DNA from: an uncultured Eubacteriales bacterium
GTDB taxonomy: Bacteria > Bacillota > Clostridia > Oscillospirales > CAG-272
Assembly (NCBI GenBank): GCA_934486825.1
Contig: CAKSQF010000003.1
Location: 59,133 to 123,132, forward strand
Length of the DNA: 64,000 nt
Direction: 5' to 3'
Positions within the stretch are counted from its first letter, which is position 1; the number at the start of each line of letters is the position of its first letter. The notes below the pieces were generated by a model. It searched no databases and had not been told where the DNA came from. It saw only the letters and a program-made list of their open reading frames with translations. A program made the translations under genes and the position numbers. This document shows, piece after piece, positions 9,585 through 16,746 of this stretch.

Positions 9585-10303
9585 AGGATGTAATTATTGC
9601 CTGCGATTTTCCGGGCAGAACCGAATGTCTTGACTTTCTTGACATGTTCAGAGAAGAAAAGCCGTTTGTCAAAATCGGAATGGAGCTGTTCTATTCGGCG
9701 GGACCTGACATAGTGCGGGAGATAAAGGGCAGGGGTCACAGAATATTTCTCGACCTCAAGCTGCACGATATCCCGAATACCGTGAAAAGATCGATGGCGG
9801 TCCTTTCGGGACTTGATGTTGACATGTGCAACCTCCACGCCGCGGGTACGATCCCGATGATGCGTGCGGCGCTTGAAGGACTTACACGTCCCGACGGCAC
9901 AAGACCGCTGCTTATCGCGGTCACACAGCTCACATCGACAAGCGAGGAAGCAATGCACAGCGATCTGCTTATAGATGGGGATATGCAGAGCGTCGTTATG
10001 CACTACGCAAAAAATGCGGCGATCGCGGGACTTGACGGAGTGGTCTGCTCGCCGCTCGAAGCGGAAAGCGTGCACCGGGTCTGCGGAAGCGGGTTTCTTA
10101 CGGTTACCCCGGGAATCCGGTTTGCAGACGGCGAAAAGGGCGACCAGTCGAGGGTCACGACACCCGAAAAGGCAAGAGAACTCGGAAGCGATTATATAGT
10201 GGTCGGCAGACCGATAACGGCGGCAGCCGATCCTGTTATGGCATACAGACGCTGTGTGCGCGAATTTGTCGGAACAAAAACAGATATAAACGAAAGGATA
10301 TGA
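9581..10303 (+). CDS. pyrF: Orotidine 5'-phosphate decarboxylase
   Basis: A 240-residue OMP decarboxylase, the last step to UMP. The catalytic core DLKLHDIPNTV holds D58, K60 and D63. TPGIRF and GRPIT are the phosphate-binding loops near the C-terminus. The ATG overlaps the pyrD stop (ATGA) with GGGAGG about 8 bases upstream. The form is the longer bacterial one, close to the Firmicute/Bacteroidetes type-2 (pyrF) group. Confidence 0.94.
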   Translation: MKDVIIACDFPGRTECLDFLDMFREEKPFVKIGMELFYSAGPDIVREIKGRGHRIFLDLKLHDIPNTVKRSMAVLSGLDVDMCNLHAAGTIPMMRAALEGLTRPDGTRPLLIAVTQLTSTSEEAMHSDLLIDGDMQSVVMHYAKNAAIAGLDGVVCSPLEAESVHRVCGSGFLTVTPGIRFADGEKGDQSRVTTPEKARELGSDYIVVGRPITAAADPVMAYRRCVREFVGTKTDINERI

Positions 10304-10308
10304 GCAAA

Positions 10309-10968
10309 ATGACAGACACAAAGAAGCTGATTGCAAAAGATCTTCTGAAGATAGGAGCGGTATTTTTCCGTCCCGAAGAGCCGTTTACATGGGCAAGCGG
10401 AATAAAGAGTCCGGTGTATTGCGATAACAGACTGACACTGACCGCGCCCGATGTGAGAAATGACGTTGAAAATGCGCTTGCCGAAACGGTAAAAACATTT
10501 TATCCGGATGCCGAGGTTCTGATGGGTACGTCAACCGCGGGAATTGCTCACGCCGCAATTACCGCACATCTGCTCGGTATGCCGATGGGATATGTAAGAT
10601 CGGGCAATAAGGATCACGGGCGTCAGAACCGTATCGAAGGGCGGCTTGAACCCGGGCAGAAGACAGTGATAATCGAAGATCTTATCTCTACCGGCGGAAG
10701 CGTCATAGAGGTGGCTGAAGCGCTCAGAGAGGCGGGAGCCGAGGTTCTCGGAATTGCCTCGATCTTCACATACGGCATGAAGAAGGGAATCGACCGCCTC
10801 GGAGAGGCGGGACTTAAAAACGTGAGCCTGACAGATTTTGATTCGGTCGCCGGGGTTGCCGCCGAGACGGGATATATAAAGAAGGAAGATATTGCGCGGC
10901 TGATCGCGTTCCGCGATAATCCGTCGGATGAAAGCTGGATAAACCGTGCGGGGAGCGGGAACAGATGA
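10309..10968 (+). CDS. pyrE: Orotate phosphoribosyltransferase
   Basis: A 219-residue type I phosphoribosyltransferase that joins orotate and PRPP to make OMP. The PRPP loop is TVIIEDLISTGGS, and the N-terminal hood contains FTWASGIKSPVYCDNR. Two ATGs compete. The one at 10300 overlaps the pyrF stop but is only 1 base from AAGGA (10294-10298). The one at 10309 is 10 bases away and is preferred. The difference is three residues. It overlaps pyrB by 4 bases. Confidence 0.95.
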   Translation: MTDTKKLIAKDLLKIGAVFFRPEEPFTWASGIKSPVYCDNRLTLTAPDVRNDVENALAETVKTFYPDAEVLMGTSTAGIAHAAITAHLLGMPMGYVRSGNKDHGRQNRIEGRLEPGQKTVIIEDLISTGGSVIEVAEALREAGAEVLGIASIFTYGMKKGIDRLGEAGLKNVSLTDFDSVAGVAAETGYIKKEDIARLIAFRDNPSDESWINRAGSGNR

Positions 10969-12041
10969 AGAGAAGCCTTATAGATATATCAGAGCTGACT
11001 GTCGAAGAGATCGGCGGACTTATATCGACTGCCGAAGATATAATTGCGCATCCGTCGGCTTACAGCGAAAGGTGCAAGGGGAAAAAGCTTGCAACACTCT
11101 TTTTTGAGCCGTCAACGAGAACAAGACTCAGCTTTGAGGCGGCAATGTATGAGCTCGGCGGGAATGTGATAGGATTTTCGGAAGCAAAAAGCTCTTCGGC
11201 ATCAAAAGGGGAGAGCGTGGCGGACACGGCGAAGGTGATCTCCTGCTATGCCGATATAATCGCAATGCGCCACCCAAAGGAGGGCGCGCCGCTTGTTGCG
11301 GCAGTCAATGCATCGATACCTGTTATAAACGCGGGGGACGGCGGTCACTGCCATCCGACCCAGACGCTCGCCGATCTTTTTACAATATACAGAGAAAAAG
11401 GCGGATTCGACGGGCTTACCGTCGGGCTGTGCGGCGATCTTAAATTCGGACGCACCGTTCATTCGCTTATAAATGCGCTCATACGCTATAAAAATGTCAG
11501 ATTCGTGCTTATTTCTCCACCCGAGCTGAGGCTCCCGCAGTATATGAAGGAAATTCTCGACGGAAAAGGTGTTGAGTACACCGAAACGATCGGGCTTGAC
11601 GAAGTCATGGCATCCCTTGATATCCTTTACATGACGAGGGTGCAGCAGGAAAGATTCACGAGCGAGGAGGAATACCTCCGTCTCAGGGATTCGTATATAC
11701 TGACTCCCGAAAAAATGAAGCTCGGCGGACCGGGATTGCGTGTCCTTCATCCGCTCCCGCGGGTCAATGAGATCAGCGTTGAGGTTGACGGCGATCCGAG
11801 AGCCTGCTATTTCAAACAGGTTGAAAACGGCAAGTACATGCGCATGGCGCTTATTCTCATGCTGCTTGCATCGGAGGAGACACCCGAAAATCCGCTTCTT
11901 TCGCCCGATCTTGTGAGGATCGGCAGATGCACAAATCCGCGCTGTATATCTTCGGTTGAGCAGGAGCTGCCGCCGCTGTTCAGATATACCGGGGACAATC
12001 GGCAAAACCGTCGGTGTATTTATTGCCAGTCAAAGGGTTAG
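10965..12041 (+). CDS. pyrB: Aspartate carbamoyltransferase with fused PyrI-type zinc domain
   Basis: This 358-residue protein is longer than a normal PyrB (about 305-310). Residues 1 to about 305 are the catalytic chain: S50-T-R-T53 for carbamoyl phosphate, GDGGHCHPTQTL, GDLKFGRTVHS and the HPLPRVNEI loop. The last 54 residues add CTNPRCISSVE and CIYC. The four cysteines C322, C327, C351 and C354 have the same spacing as the zinc ligands C109, C114, C138 and C141 of E. coli PyrI. The PyrI nucleotide-binding domain is absent and there is no separate pyrI in the window. The enzyme therefore probably keeps the zinc contact between chains without the classical ATP/CTP regulatory site. It makes carbamoyl-aspartate and is the last gene of the operon. 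Confidence 0.95.
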   Translation: MKRSLIDISELTVEEIGGLISTAEDIIAHPSAYSERCKGKKLATLFFEPSTRTRLSFEAAMYELGGNVIGFSEAKSSSASKGESVADTAKVISCYADIIAMRHPKEGAPLVAAVNASIPVINAGDGGHCHPTQTLADLFTIYREKGGFDGLTVGLCGDLKFGRTVHSLINALIRYKNVRFVLISPPELRLPQYMKEILDGKGVEYTETIGLDEVMASLDILYMTRVQQERFTSEEEYLRLRDSYILTPEKMKLGGPGLRVLHPLPRVNEISVEVDGDPRACYFKQVENGKYMRMALILMLLASEETPENPLLSPDLVRIGRCTNPRCISSVEQELPPLFRYTGDNRQNRRCIYCQSKG

Positions 12042-12061
12042 TTAATTTTTTGTTAAATCTA

Positions 12062-12090
12062 TTGACTTTTCGCGCATAATATATTATATA
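12062..12090 (+). promoter_or_regulatory. Putative promoter for the ECF S-component gene
   Basis: TTGACT (12062-12067), 17 bases, TATATA (12085-12090), starting just 20 bases after the pyrB stop. The surrounding stretch is very AT-rich. It suggests the next two genes can be transcribed independently of the pyr operon. No terminator hairpin is visible after pyrB, so read-through is also possible. Confidence 0.6.
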
Positions 12091-12120
12091 TATTGCATAC
12101 GAACATATTGCATACGAACA
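12091..12120 (+). repeat. Tandem 15-bp direct repeat in promoter leader
   Basis: TATTGCATACGAACA occurs twice back to back (12091-12105 and 12106-12120), followed by TACGAAC, which starts a partial third copy. It lies at the expected transcription start. It could be a regulator site or a slip-strand duplication. Confidence 0.85.
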
Positions 12121-12154
12121 TACGAACTTTAATAAACAGATTGGAGCAATTATT

Positions 12155-12730
12155 ATGATAGATAACGCTTTGGGAAGAAAACGGCTCGGACTCGGAGTCA
12201 GGTTGACGGTAAAAACAGTGATAGCTCTTGCGGTTGTGGGACTTGCGGTCGCTCTGCCTCAGCTTGCACATCTCGCGATCGGACCCGGCGCGGGAATAAG
12301 ATTTTTGCCGATGTATCTGCCGGTAATTATCGGCGGGTGTATGCTCGGTTGGCGCTTCGGCGCGGCTGTCGGCATGGCTTCACCGCTTGTAAGCTATCTT
12401 CTGACGTCGGCTGTCGGAACCGCAATGCCTGCGGCATCGAGACTTCCTTTCATGATGCTTGAGCTTTGCGTATTTGTGGCAGTCTGCGGCATGTTCTCAA
12501 AAAAGATCGCAAAAAACAGCATGATGTCATTGCCCGCGGTGCTCTGCGCACAGTTGTGCGGCAGATCGGCATTCCTTCTTTCGGTCGTGCTGTTCGGAAA
12601 AAGCGGATCGCTGACCGCGGAGATTGTTCTCGGACAGATAAAGAGCGGCATACCCGGACTTGTCTGTCAGGCAGTGATTGTTCCGCTTGTTGTTGTCGGA
12701 ATGAAGAAGCTTCTTGACAAAGTAGGATGA
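12155..12730 (+). CDS. ECF transporter S-component-like membrane protein
   Basis: A 191-residue very hydrophobic protein with about six predicted membrane segments. The blocks LPMYLPVIIGGCMLGWRFGA and LVSYLLTSAVG followed by MPAASRLPFMMLE resemble substrate-binding S-components of energy-coupling factor vitamin transporters, which share ATPase and EcfT partners encoded elsewhere. No EcfA or EcfT gene is nearby. The substrate cannot be read from the sequence. The position directly after the pyr operon hints at a pyrimidine-related or vitamin substrate, which is inference only. TTGGAG lies before the ATG. Confidence 0.65.
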   Translation: MIDNALGRKRLGLGVRLTVKTVIALAVVGLAVALPQLAHLAIGPGAGIRFLPMYLPVIIGGCMLGWRFGAAVGMASPLVSYLLTSAVGTAMPAASRLPFMMLELCVFVAVCGMFSKKIAKNSMMSLPAVLCAQLCGRSAFLLSVVLFGKSGSLTAEIVLGQIKSGIPGLVCQAVIVPLVVVGMKKLLDKVG

Positions 12731-12751
12731 CCGAAAAGAGAGGATGTTATA

Positions 12752-13177
12752 ATGAACGATATAGAGATAGCAAGGAAGAATCTTGTCGGACACACGCTCT
12801 CTCTCTGTAAGGACGGCTATGTTGTAACGAGCGGCGAGCGCGGAGTTTATCCTATGATAAACATGCTGCGCATGGGTCACGACGTGTCGGGATATTCTGC
12901 GGCGGATAAGGTCGTGGGCAAAGCGGCGGCAATCCTCTTTGTGCAGGGCGGCATTGCCGAGGTCTACGCCGACGTTATATCCGAAAGCGGACTTGAGCTT
13001 CTGCGCTCACACGGTATACCCGTCGGTTACGGAAAGCTTGTCGATAAAATAATGAACCGTGACGGCACAGATATCTGTCCTATGGAAAAGCTGGTTGAGA
13101 ATGAAAACGATATACATACCGGTGCGATAAAGATTACCGACAAAGCTATAGAAATGCGAATGAAAAACAGGTCATGA
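12752..13177 (+). CDS. DUF1893 family protein (deaminase-like fold)
   Basis: A 141-residue protein matching the DUF1893 pattern: a basic N-terminal half with SLCKDGYVVTSGERGVYP, then DKVVGKAAA and the terminal block NRDGTDICPMEKLV. The structurally known member, Thermotoga TM1506, has a cytidine-deaminase-like fold, but the standard H/C-A-E and PCxxC zinc motifs are not seen here beyond CPME. The biochemical role is unknown. It lies 21 bases after the S-component gene and is probably cotranscribed with it. Confidence 0.75.
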   Translation: MNDIEIARKNLVGHTLSLCKDGYVVTSGERGVYPMINMLRMGHDVSGYSAADKVVGKAAAILFVQGGIAEVYADVISESGLELLRSHGIPVGYGKLVDKIMNRDGTDICPMEKLVENENDIHTGAIKITDKAIEMRMKNRS

Positions 13178-13197
13178 CCGATCGGTCATAACCTGTT
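13166..13197. terminator. Bidirectional terminator between convergent genes
   Basis: A near-perfect inverted repeat, AACAGGTCATGACCGA against TCGGTCATAACCTGTT, is flanked by A-runs on the left and T-runs on the right. It can stop transcription from both the DUF1893 gene (plus) and the Dabb gene (minus). The left arm overlaps the last codons of the DUF1893 gene. Confidence 0.85.
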
Positions 13198-13211
13198 TTT
13201 ATAATATTTTG

Positions 13212-13496
13212 TCAGCAGACAAAATCTATTGCCTTGCGGTCAATGCGTATCTCCTTGCAGAGAGCGGATGCCTTTATGTGTTCGGGATGATTTTTGTAGC
13301 GCTCAAGTGCTTCGAACGACTCAAACTTTGATATAAGTATAGCGTCATAGTCGTTTTCGGGGTTGACGTTTACCCCTGTTTCCATCTCGATTATCTCGGG
13401 AATGATCGGTCTGAGGCTCTCAAGCGCGTCAAGAAATTTGCGCATTGCCGCCTCTTCGTTTTCTTTGAATTTCCATATCACAACGTGTTTTATCAT
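13212..13496 (-). CDS. Dabb family (stress-responsive alpha/beta-barrel) protein
   Basis: A 94-residue protein with the ferredoxin-like Dabb pattern: it starts MIKHVVIWKFKE, has a central acidic helix, then DAILISKFES and RYKNHPEH near the end. Dabb proteins form small dimeric barrels with varied or unknown functions, including some cyclases and heme-binding proteins. It stands alone with its own promoter. The GGGAAATAAC leader gives a modest ribosome site. No function beyond the family is claimed. Confidence 0.85.
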   Translation of the reverse strand: MIKHVVIWKFKENEEAAMRKFLDALESLRPIIPEIIEMETGVNVNPENDYDAILISKFESFEALERYKNHPEHIKASALCKEIRIDRKAIDFVC

Positions 13497-13529
13497 GTTA
13501 TTTCCCTTTCGTGTGTACTGACTGACATG

Positions 13530-13558
13530 ATTATATCACATAAAGTCGCTTTTTTCAA
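13530..13558 (-). promoter_or_regulatory. Promoter of the Dabb gene
   Basis: On the minus strand TTGAAA (13553-13558), 17 bases, TATAAT (13530-13535), with TGA directly before the -10 (extended -10, TGnTATAAT). The start would be near 13523, about 27 bases before the ATG. Confidence 0.8.
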
Positions 13559-13580
13559 GGAGCTTTCTGTATTTCTGCCT

Positions 13581-14015
13581 TTACGGGGCGAAAGCTTCTC
13601 CGAAATATTCCCCGCCTTTGGCATTGAGAAAATCGCGAAGTTCATTGCCTTTAAGATAGTACAGATTGTAGCACTTTTTACCCGATTTGTTCCGAAGAAC
13701 CACTTCAAAATCAAATTTTTTTGTTCCGAAGGATCCTACGCATAACTTTTTCCCGTTTTTTAAATATACAACAGCACCGAACTGGATAGTTGTACCGACA
13801 TCGTAAACCCTCCAAGCGGCGTATTTTGCCTTTCGGTAAAGCTTTATGAATTCTTTCGTTTCGGCTTCGTTGAGGGTATATTCACCCAATGGCGCATTCC
13901 AGATCACGATTTTATCGACCTTACTCCGGGACAGTGCGACATACCCGCTTACAATATACAAAACAGTGCCCAGAACTATCACTGCGATCGCGATAATAAT
14001 AAGTTTTTTCTTCAT
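13581..14015 (-). CDS. Hypothetical protein with N-terminal membrane anchor
   Basis: A 144-residue protein that I do not recognise. A short cationic start (MKKK) and one hydrophobic helix at about residues 4-26 suggest a membrane anchor or uncleaved signal with the rest outside. The remainder is beta-rich with many lysines and aromatics (YKAKYAAWRV-like, GSFGTKKFDFEVV, CYNLYYLKG). The frame is open to 14147, but GGAGGA lies just before the ATG at 14013-14015, and the consensus promoter lies inside the longer frame, so the shorter start is correct. Confidence 0.7.
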   Translation of the reverse strand: MKKKLIIIAIAVIVLGTVLYIVSGYVALSRSKVDKIVIWNAPLGEYTLNEAETKEFIKLYRKAKYAAWRVYDVGTTIQFGAVVYLKNGKKLCVGSFGTKKFDFEVVLRNKSGKKCYNLYYLKGNELRDFLNAKGGEYFGEAFAP

Positions 14016-14085
14016 TGCCGTCCTCCGTTTTTGTGTTTTTTTCGGTAAGGCAAACGGGTGTTTCCGTTTTGAACCGTTCGTATGA

Positions 14086-14114
14086 AGTATACCATAATAT
14101 TGATGAAAAATCAA
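14086..14114 (-). promoter_or_regulatory. Promoter of the anchored hypothetical gene, with overlapping inverted repeat
   Basis: On the minus strand TTGATT (14109-14114), 17 bases, TATACT (14086-14091). An inverted repeat ATATTGA-N7-TCAATAT (14097-14117) covers the -35 box and spacer and could be an operator. It is divergent from the NUDIX promoter. Confidence 0.75.
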
Positions 14115-14213
14115 TATATCAAAATACAAAAAATACAAAATTTTCAAAATTTGTTTGTCGGTGTGACATTTAAAAAACAGCGTCGGTCATACTGGGATGG
14201 CAGCATATTGTTC

Positions 14214-14242
14214 TTGACAGGTGTGACGAAAAAAGATATACT
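14214..14242 (+). promoter_or_regulatory. Promoter of the NUDIX gene
   Basis: TTGACA (14214-14219), 17 bases, TATACT (14237-14242). The start near 14249 leaves a leader of about 58 bases. The 290-base gap 14016-14306 holds this promoter and its divergent partner and no gene. Much of it is A/T-rich with short TACAAAA repeats. Confidence 0.8.
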
Positions 14243-14306
14243 GTTTTTATGGATTACAAATGAAACCAATATTGGTGCAAACCTAAGCGAAGGATGGATT
14301 GTAAAA

Positions 14307-14924
14307 ATGAACGATAAATGGCTTGAATTTGCGATGCGCATCCAGAGCATTGCGCAGGCGGGACTTCAGTACGGCAAAGACAGATATGATATTGAACGGT
14401 ATGAACAGCTGCGCACTATCGCCGCGGAAATGGTTTCGGAAAGAACCGATCTGCCGCTTGAGCGTGTAAGCGAGCTGTTCTGCAACGAAACAGGTTATCA
14501 GACTCCGAAGATCGATACGAGAGCGGCGGTTTTTTCGGACGGAAAGATACTTCTTGTTCACGAAAACAACGGTACATGGTCACTGCCCGGAGGGTGGTGC
14601 GATGTTGACATGTCTGTTGCGTCAAATGTCGAAAAAGAGGTCAGGGAAGAGTCGGGACTTACCGTCGTGTCCGAAAGGCTAATTGCGGTTCAGGACTGGC
14701 GCAGACACAACGTGACAAATTATATCTGGGGAGTTATCAAGTTTTTTGTCCTGTGCAGATACGAGAGCGGAAATTTCGAAGAAAATATCGAAACGACCGA
14801 AATCGGATTTTTCGGCAGGGACGAGCTTCCCGAAGAGCTCGCAACCGAGAAAAACACAAAGCAGCAGATACTTATGTGCTTTGATTTTCTCAAAAATCCC
14901 GATGCTCCGACGCTTTTCGACTGA
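14307..14924 (+). CDS. NUDIX hydrolase with N-terminal ADP-ribose-pyrophosphatase-type helix domain
   Basis: A 205-residue protein. Residues 1-65 are the helical N-terminal domain found in a Firmicute NUDIX group (WLEFAMRIQSIAQAGLQYGKD). The NUDIX fold follows, with WSLPGGWCDVD and the helix KEVREESGL. The catalytic E-E pair is kept, but the first conserved Glu of the box (GX5E) is Met here. Such enzymes cleave nucleoside diphosphates linked to another group, for example ADP-ribose or CDP-choline. The substrate is not predictable. The frame extends upstream to 14082, but the promoter and AAGGA support the ATG at 14307. Confidence 0.85.
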   Translation: MNDKWLEFAMRIQSIAQAGLQYGKDRYDIERYEQLRTIAAEMVSERTDLPLERVSELFCNETGYQTPKIDTRAAVFSDGKILLVHENNGTWSLPGGWCDVDMSVASNVEKEVREESGLTVVSERLIAVQDWRRHNVTNYIWGVIKFFVLCRYESGNFEENIETTEIGFFGRDELPEELATEKNTKQQILMCFDFLKNPDAPTLFD

Positions 14925-14938
14925 TTGCGGAAATGCAT

Positions 14939-15006
14939 AAAAACAGCACAGGCAGCCGAGCGGTGTAATTTGTGTGATTGTGAATCACGACCGCCCGTGC
15001 CTGTGC
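14939..15006 (-). terminator. Putative terminator of the tetR gene
   Basis: On the minus strand, after the TetR stop, a long stem pairs GCACAGGCA and GCGG-type arms around a loop of about 27 bases (arms at about 14946-14963 and 14991-15006). It ends with TGTTTTT. The long loop makes it imperfect. Confidence 0.55.
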
Positions 15007-15029
15007 CGCACGCAAGATTTTCGCATGAA

Positions 15030-15617
15030 TTATTGTGGTTTTTTCTGCGGCTGTGTCCGCCGCTCCACAAAGAGCCGTATCCACAGCTTGGTGTATGAGT
15101 CCAGATCGTCGAGCGTTACATCCGACAGTCCGCGGCAGTATTTGACATATTCGCAGAGAAGTCCGTTTACGAAAACCGCAATGTCAAGCGCAAGATATTC
15201 CTTGTTTTTTATTCTCTCGTCGCGGTTGCACAGCTCAAGAAACTTGTTCGTCGCAATCGTCGTCAGCTTCTTTGCCGCAAAAAGAAAATCGTTTGAGCGG
15301 CAGAGCAGCTTGTAATTTTCATCGTTTTCCCGGATGTATCGGAAGAATATCTCGGCAAATTTCTCGGCGTTTACCGCCTCAACAAGCTTTGTATTGTCAA
15401 AAAATCTGTCGATGAGCTCGTTTTCGTAGTCTTCCGCAATGCCGTATGTGTCGTCATAATGTGAATAAAAGGTTCCGCGGCTTATGTCGGCGCGGGCGCA
15501 CAACTCGCTGACCGATATTTTGGAAATTTCCTTATATTCGGACAGCATCTCGGCAAATACGCTCTTGATAAGACGTTTGGTTTTTGCGGATGAACGGTTC
15601 AGGTTCTTCACTTTCAT
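15030..15617 (-). CDS. TetR family transcriptional regulator
   Basis: A 195-residue regulator. Residues 8-60 are the TetR DNA-binding domain (SVSELCARADISRGTFYSHY), followed by an all-helical ligand domain. It is divergent from an ABC transporter operon, and the gap holds two palindromes, so it most likely represses that operon and itself. The frame is open to 15659, but the ATG at 15617 with AAGAGG upstream gives the normal TetR N-terminus. The ligand is unknown; the usual logic is induction by the transporter's substrate. Confidence 0.9.
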   Translation of the reverse strand: MKVKNLNRSSAKTKRLIKSVFAEMLSEYKEISKISVSELCARADISRGTFYSHYDDTYGIAEDYENELIDRFFDNTKLVEAVNAEKFAEIFFRYIRENDENYKLLCRSNDFLFAAKKLTTIATNKFLELCNRDERIKNKEYLALDIAVFVNGLLCEYVKYCRGLSDVTLDDLDSYTKLWIRLFVERRTQPQKKPQ

Positions 15618-15692
15618 AGTTATTCCGACCTCTTTTTTATATTGCAGTGGCTTTCTCACAGGGGAAAGTCGCTTTTTTTACAGTTTTATATA

Positions 15693-15714
15693 CAGTGTCA
15701 ATATTTTAACACTG
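15693..15714. promoter_or_regulatory. Putative TetR operator 1
   Basis: A 22-base imperfect palindrome, CAGTGTCAATA against TTTTAACACTG, with 9 of 11 pairs matched. It lies close to the TetR start and shares the CAGTGTT half-site with the second palindrome at 15761-15784. Confidence 0.6.
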
Positions 15715-15751
15715 ATTGCAAAATTGCTCTTCCTTTTGCCTGCAAAATAAT

Positions 15752-15784
15752 TATAATACAACATTGTTGAAATGTCAACAGTGT
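15752..15784 (+). promoter_or_regulatory. ABC operon -10 box and TetR operator 2
   Basis: TATAAT (15752-15757) is followed at once by a 24-base palindrome, ACATTGTTGA-AATG-TCAACAGTGT (15761-15784), with 9 of 10 arm positions matched. The palindrome covers the expected transcription start, a classic repressor position. No good -35 is present at 17 bases. Confidence 0.7.
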
Positions 15785-15813
15785 TCAATAAAAAAGAGAA
15801 CAGGAGGAACTGT

Positions 15814-16746
15814 ATGCACACGATAGAAGTGGAGCACCTGACAAAGGACTATGGCTCCGGGCGCGGCGTGTTTGATGTCAGCATCGAGGTGGATAAGGGA
15901 GATGTTTTCGGCTTTCTCGGACCGAACGGTGCGGGCAAATCGACTACCATCCGTCATCTTATGGGATTTTCAAAGCCGGACAGCGGGAGCACAAGGATCG
16001 AGGGTGTTGAAACATTTTCTGACTATTCCAAGGTGCTCAGTCACGTCGGATATATTCCGGGCGAGATCGCACTGCCTGCCGGACTTACCGGATGGGAGTT
16101 CATCAGGATGATGCAGAATCTTCAGAAGATTCACAATGAGGAATGTCTTGCTTCCATGCTGAAGCTTTTCGAGCTTGAGGACGAGGTGCTCCGCGGGGAC
16201 ACCAAGCGTATGAGTCTCGGAGTAAAGCGGAAGCTGGCGGTAGTCACGGCGTTTATGTCCGATCCCGACGTACTTATACTTGACGAGCCGACAAGCGGAC
16301 TGGATCCTGTAATGCAGGAGAATTTTATAGAGTTTATTCATAAGGAGAAGTCACGCGGGAAGACGATTCTGCTGTCCAGCCACATTTTCTCGGAAATAGA
16401 CTCAACCTGCGACAGGATCGCCATTATCAAGGACGGACATATCGTATCCCAGTTTGTGGCTGACGATCTGAGGCACGCGTCACGCAAGTATTACACCGTA
16501 TCCTTTGCCGACAGATCGGCGAAGTCGGAATTTGTCGGCAAAGCCGCCGCCCTTTCGTCGTTCAACCTGATACGGGAAGAGAACAACGAGGCATATCTGT
16601 CGATCGACGACAGCGATCTCAATGAACTTATCGCATTGCTTGCGGCAACACACGCGACCGCCTTCAGCAACCGTCGGGAAACACTGGAGGATTATTTCCT
16701 CAGATTTTATAAGGAAGATAAGGATTTCGGAGGTGCTTTGAAGTGA
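15814..16746 (+). CDS. ABC transporter ATP-binding protein 1
   Basis: A 310-residue ABC-2-type ATPase. Walker A is GPNGAGKSTT (near residue 38), Walker B is VLILDEPTSGLDP and the switch His is in LLSSHIF. The signature is MSLG (usually LSGG). The C-terminal 90 residues are the extra domain common in drug or lipid exporters of this type. The frame starts at 15772 but AGGAGG fits the ATG at 15814. It is followed by a second ATPase with a GTGA overlap and by one permease. Confidence 0.9.
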   Translation: MHTIEVEHLTKDYGSGRGVFDVSIEVDKGDVFGFLGPNGAGKSTTIRHLMGFSKPDSGSTRIEGVETFSDYSKVLSHVGYIPGEIALPAGLTGWEFIRMMQNLQKIHNEECLASMLKLFELEDEVLRGDTKRMSLGVKRKLAVVTAFMSDPDVLILDEPTSGLDPVMQENFIEFIHKEKSRGKTILLSSHIFSEIDSTCDRIAIIKDGHIVSQFVADDLRHASRKYYTVSFADRSAKSEFVGKAAALSSFNLIREENNEAYLSIDDSDLNELIALLAATHATAFSNRRETLEDYFLRFYKEDKDFGGALK

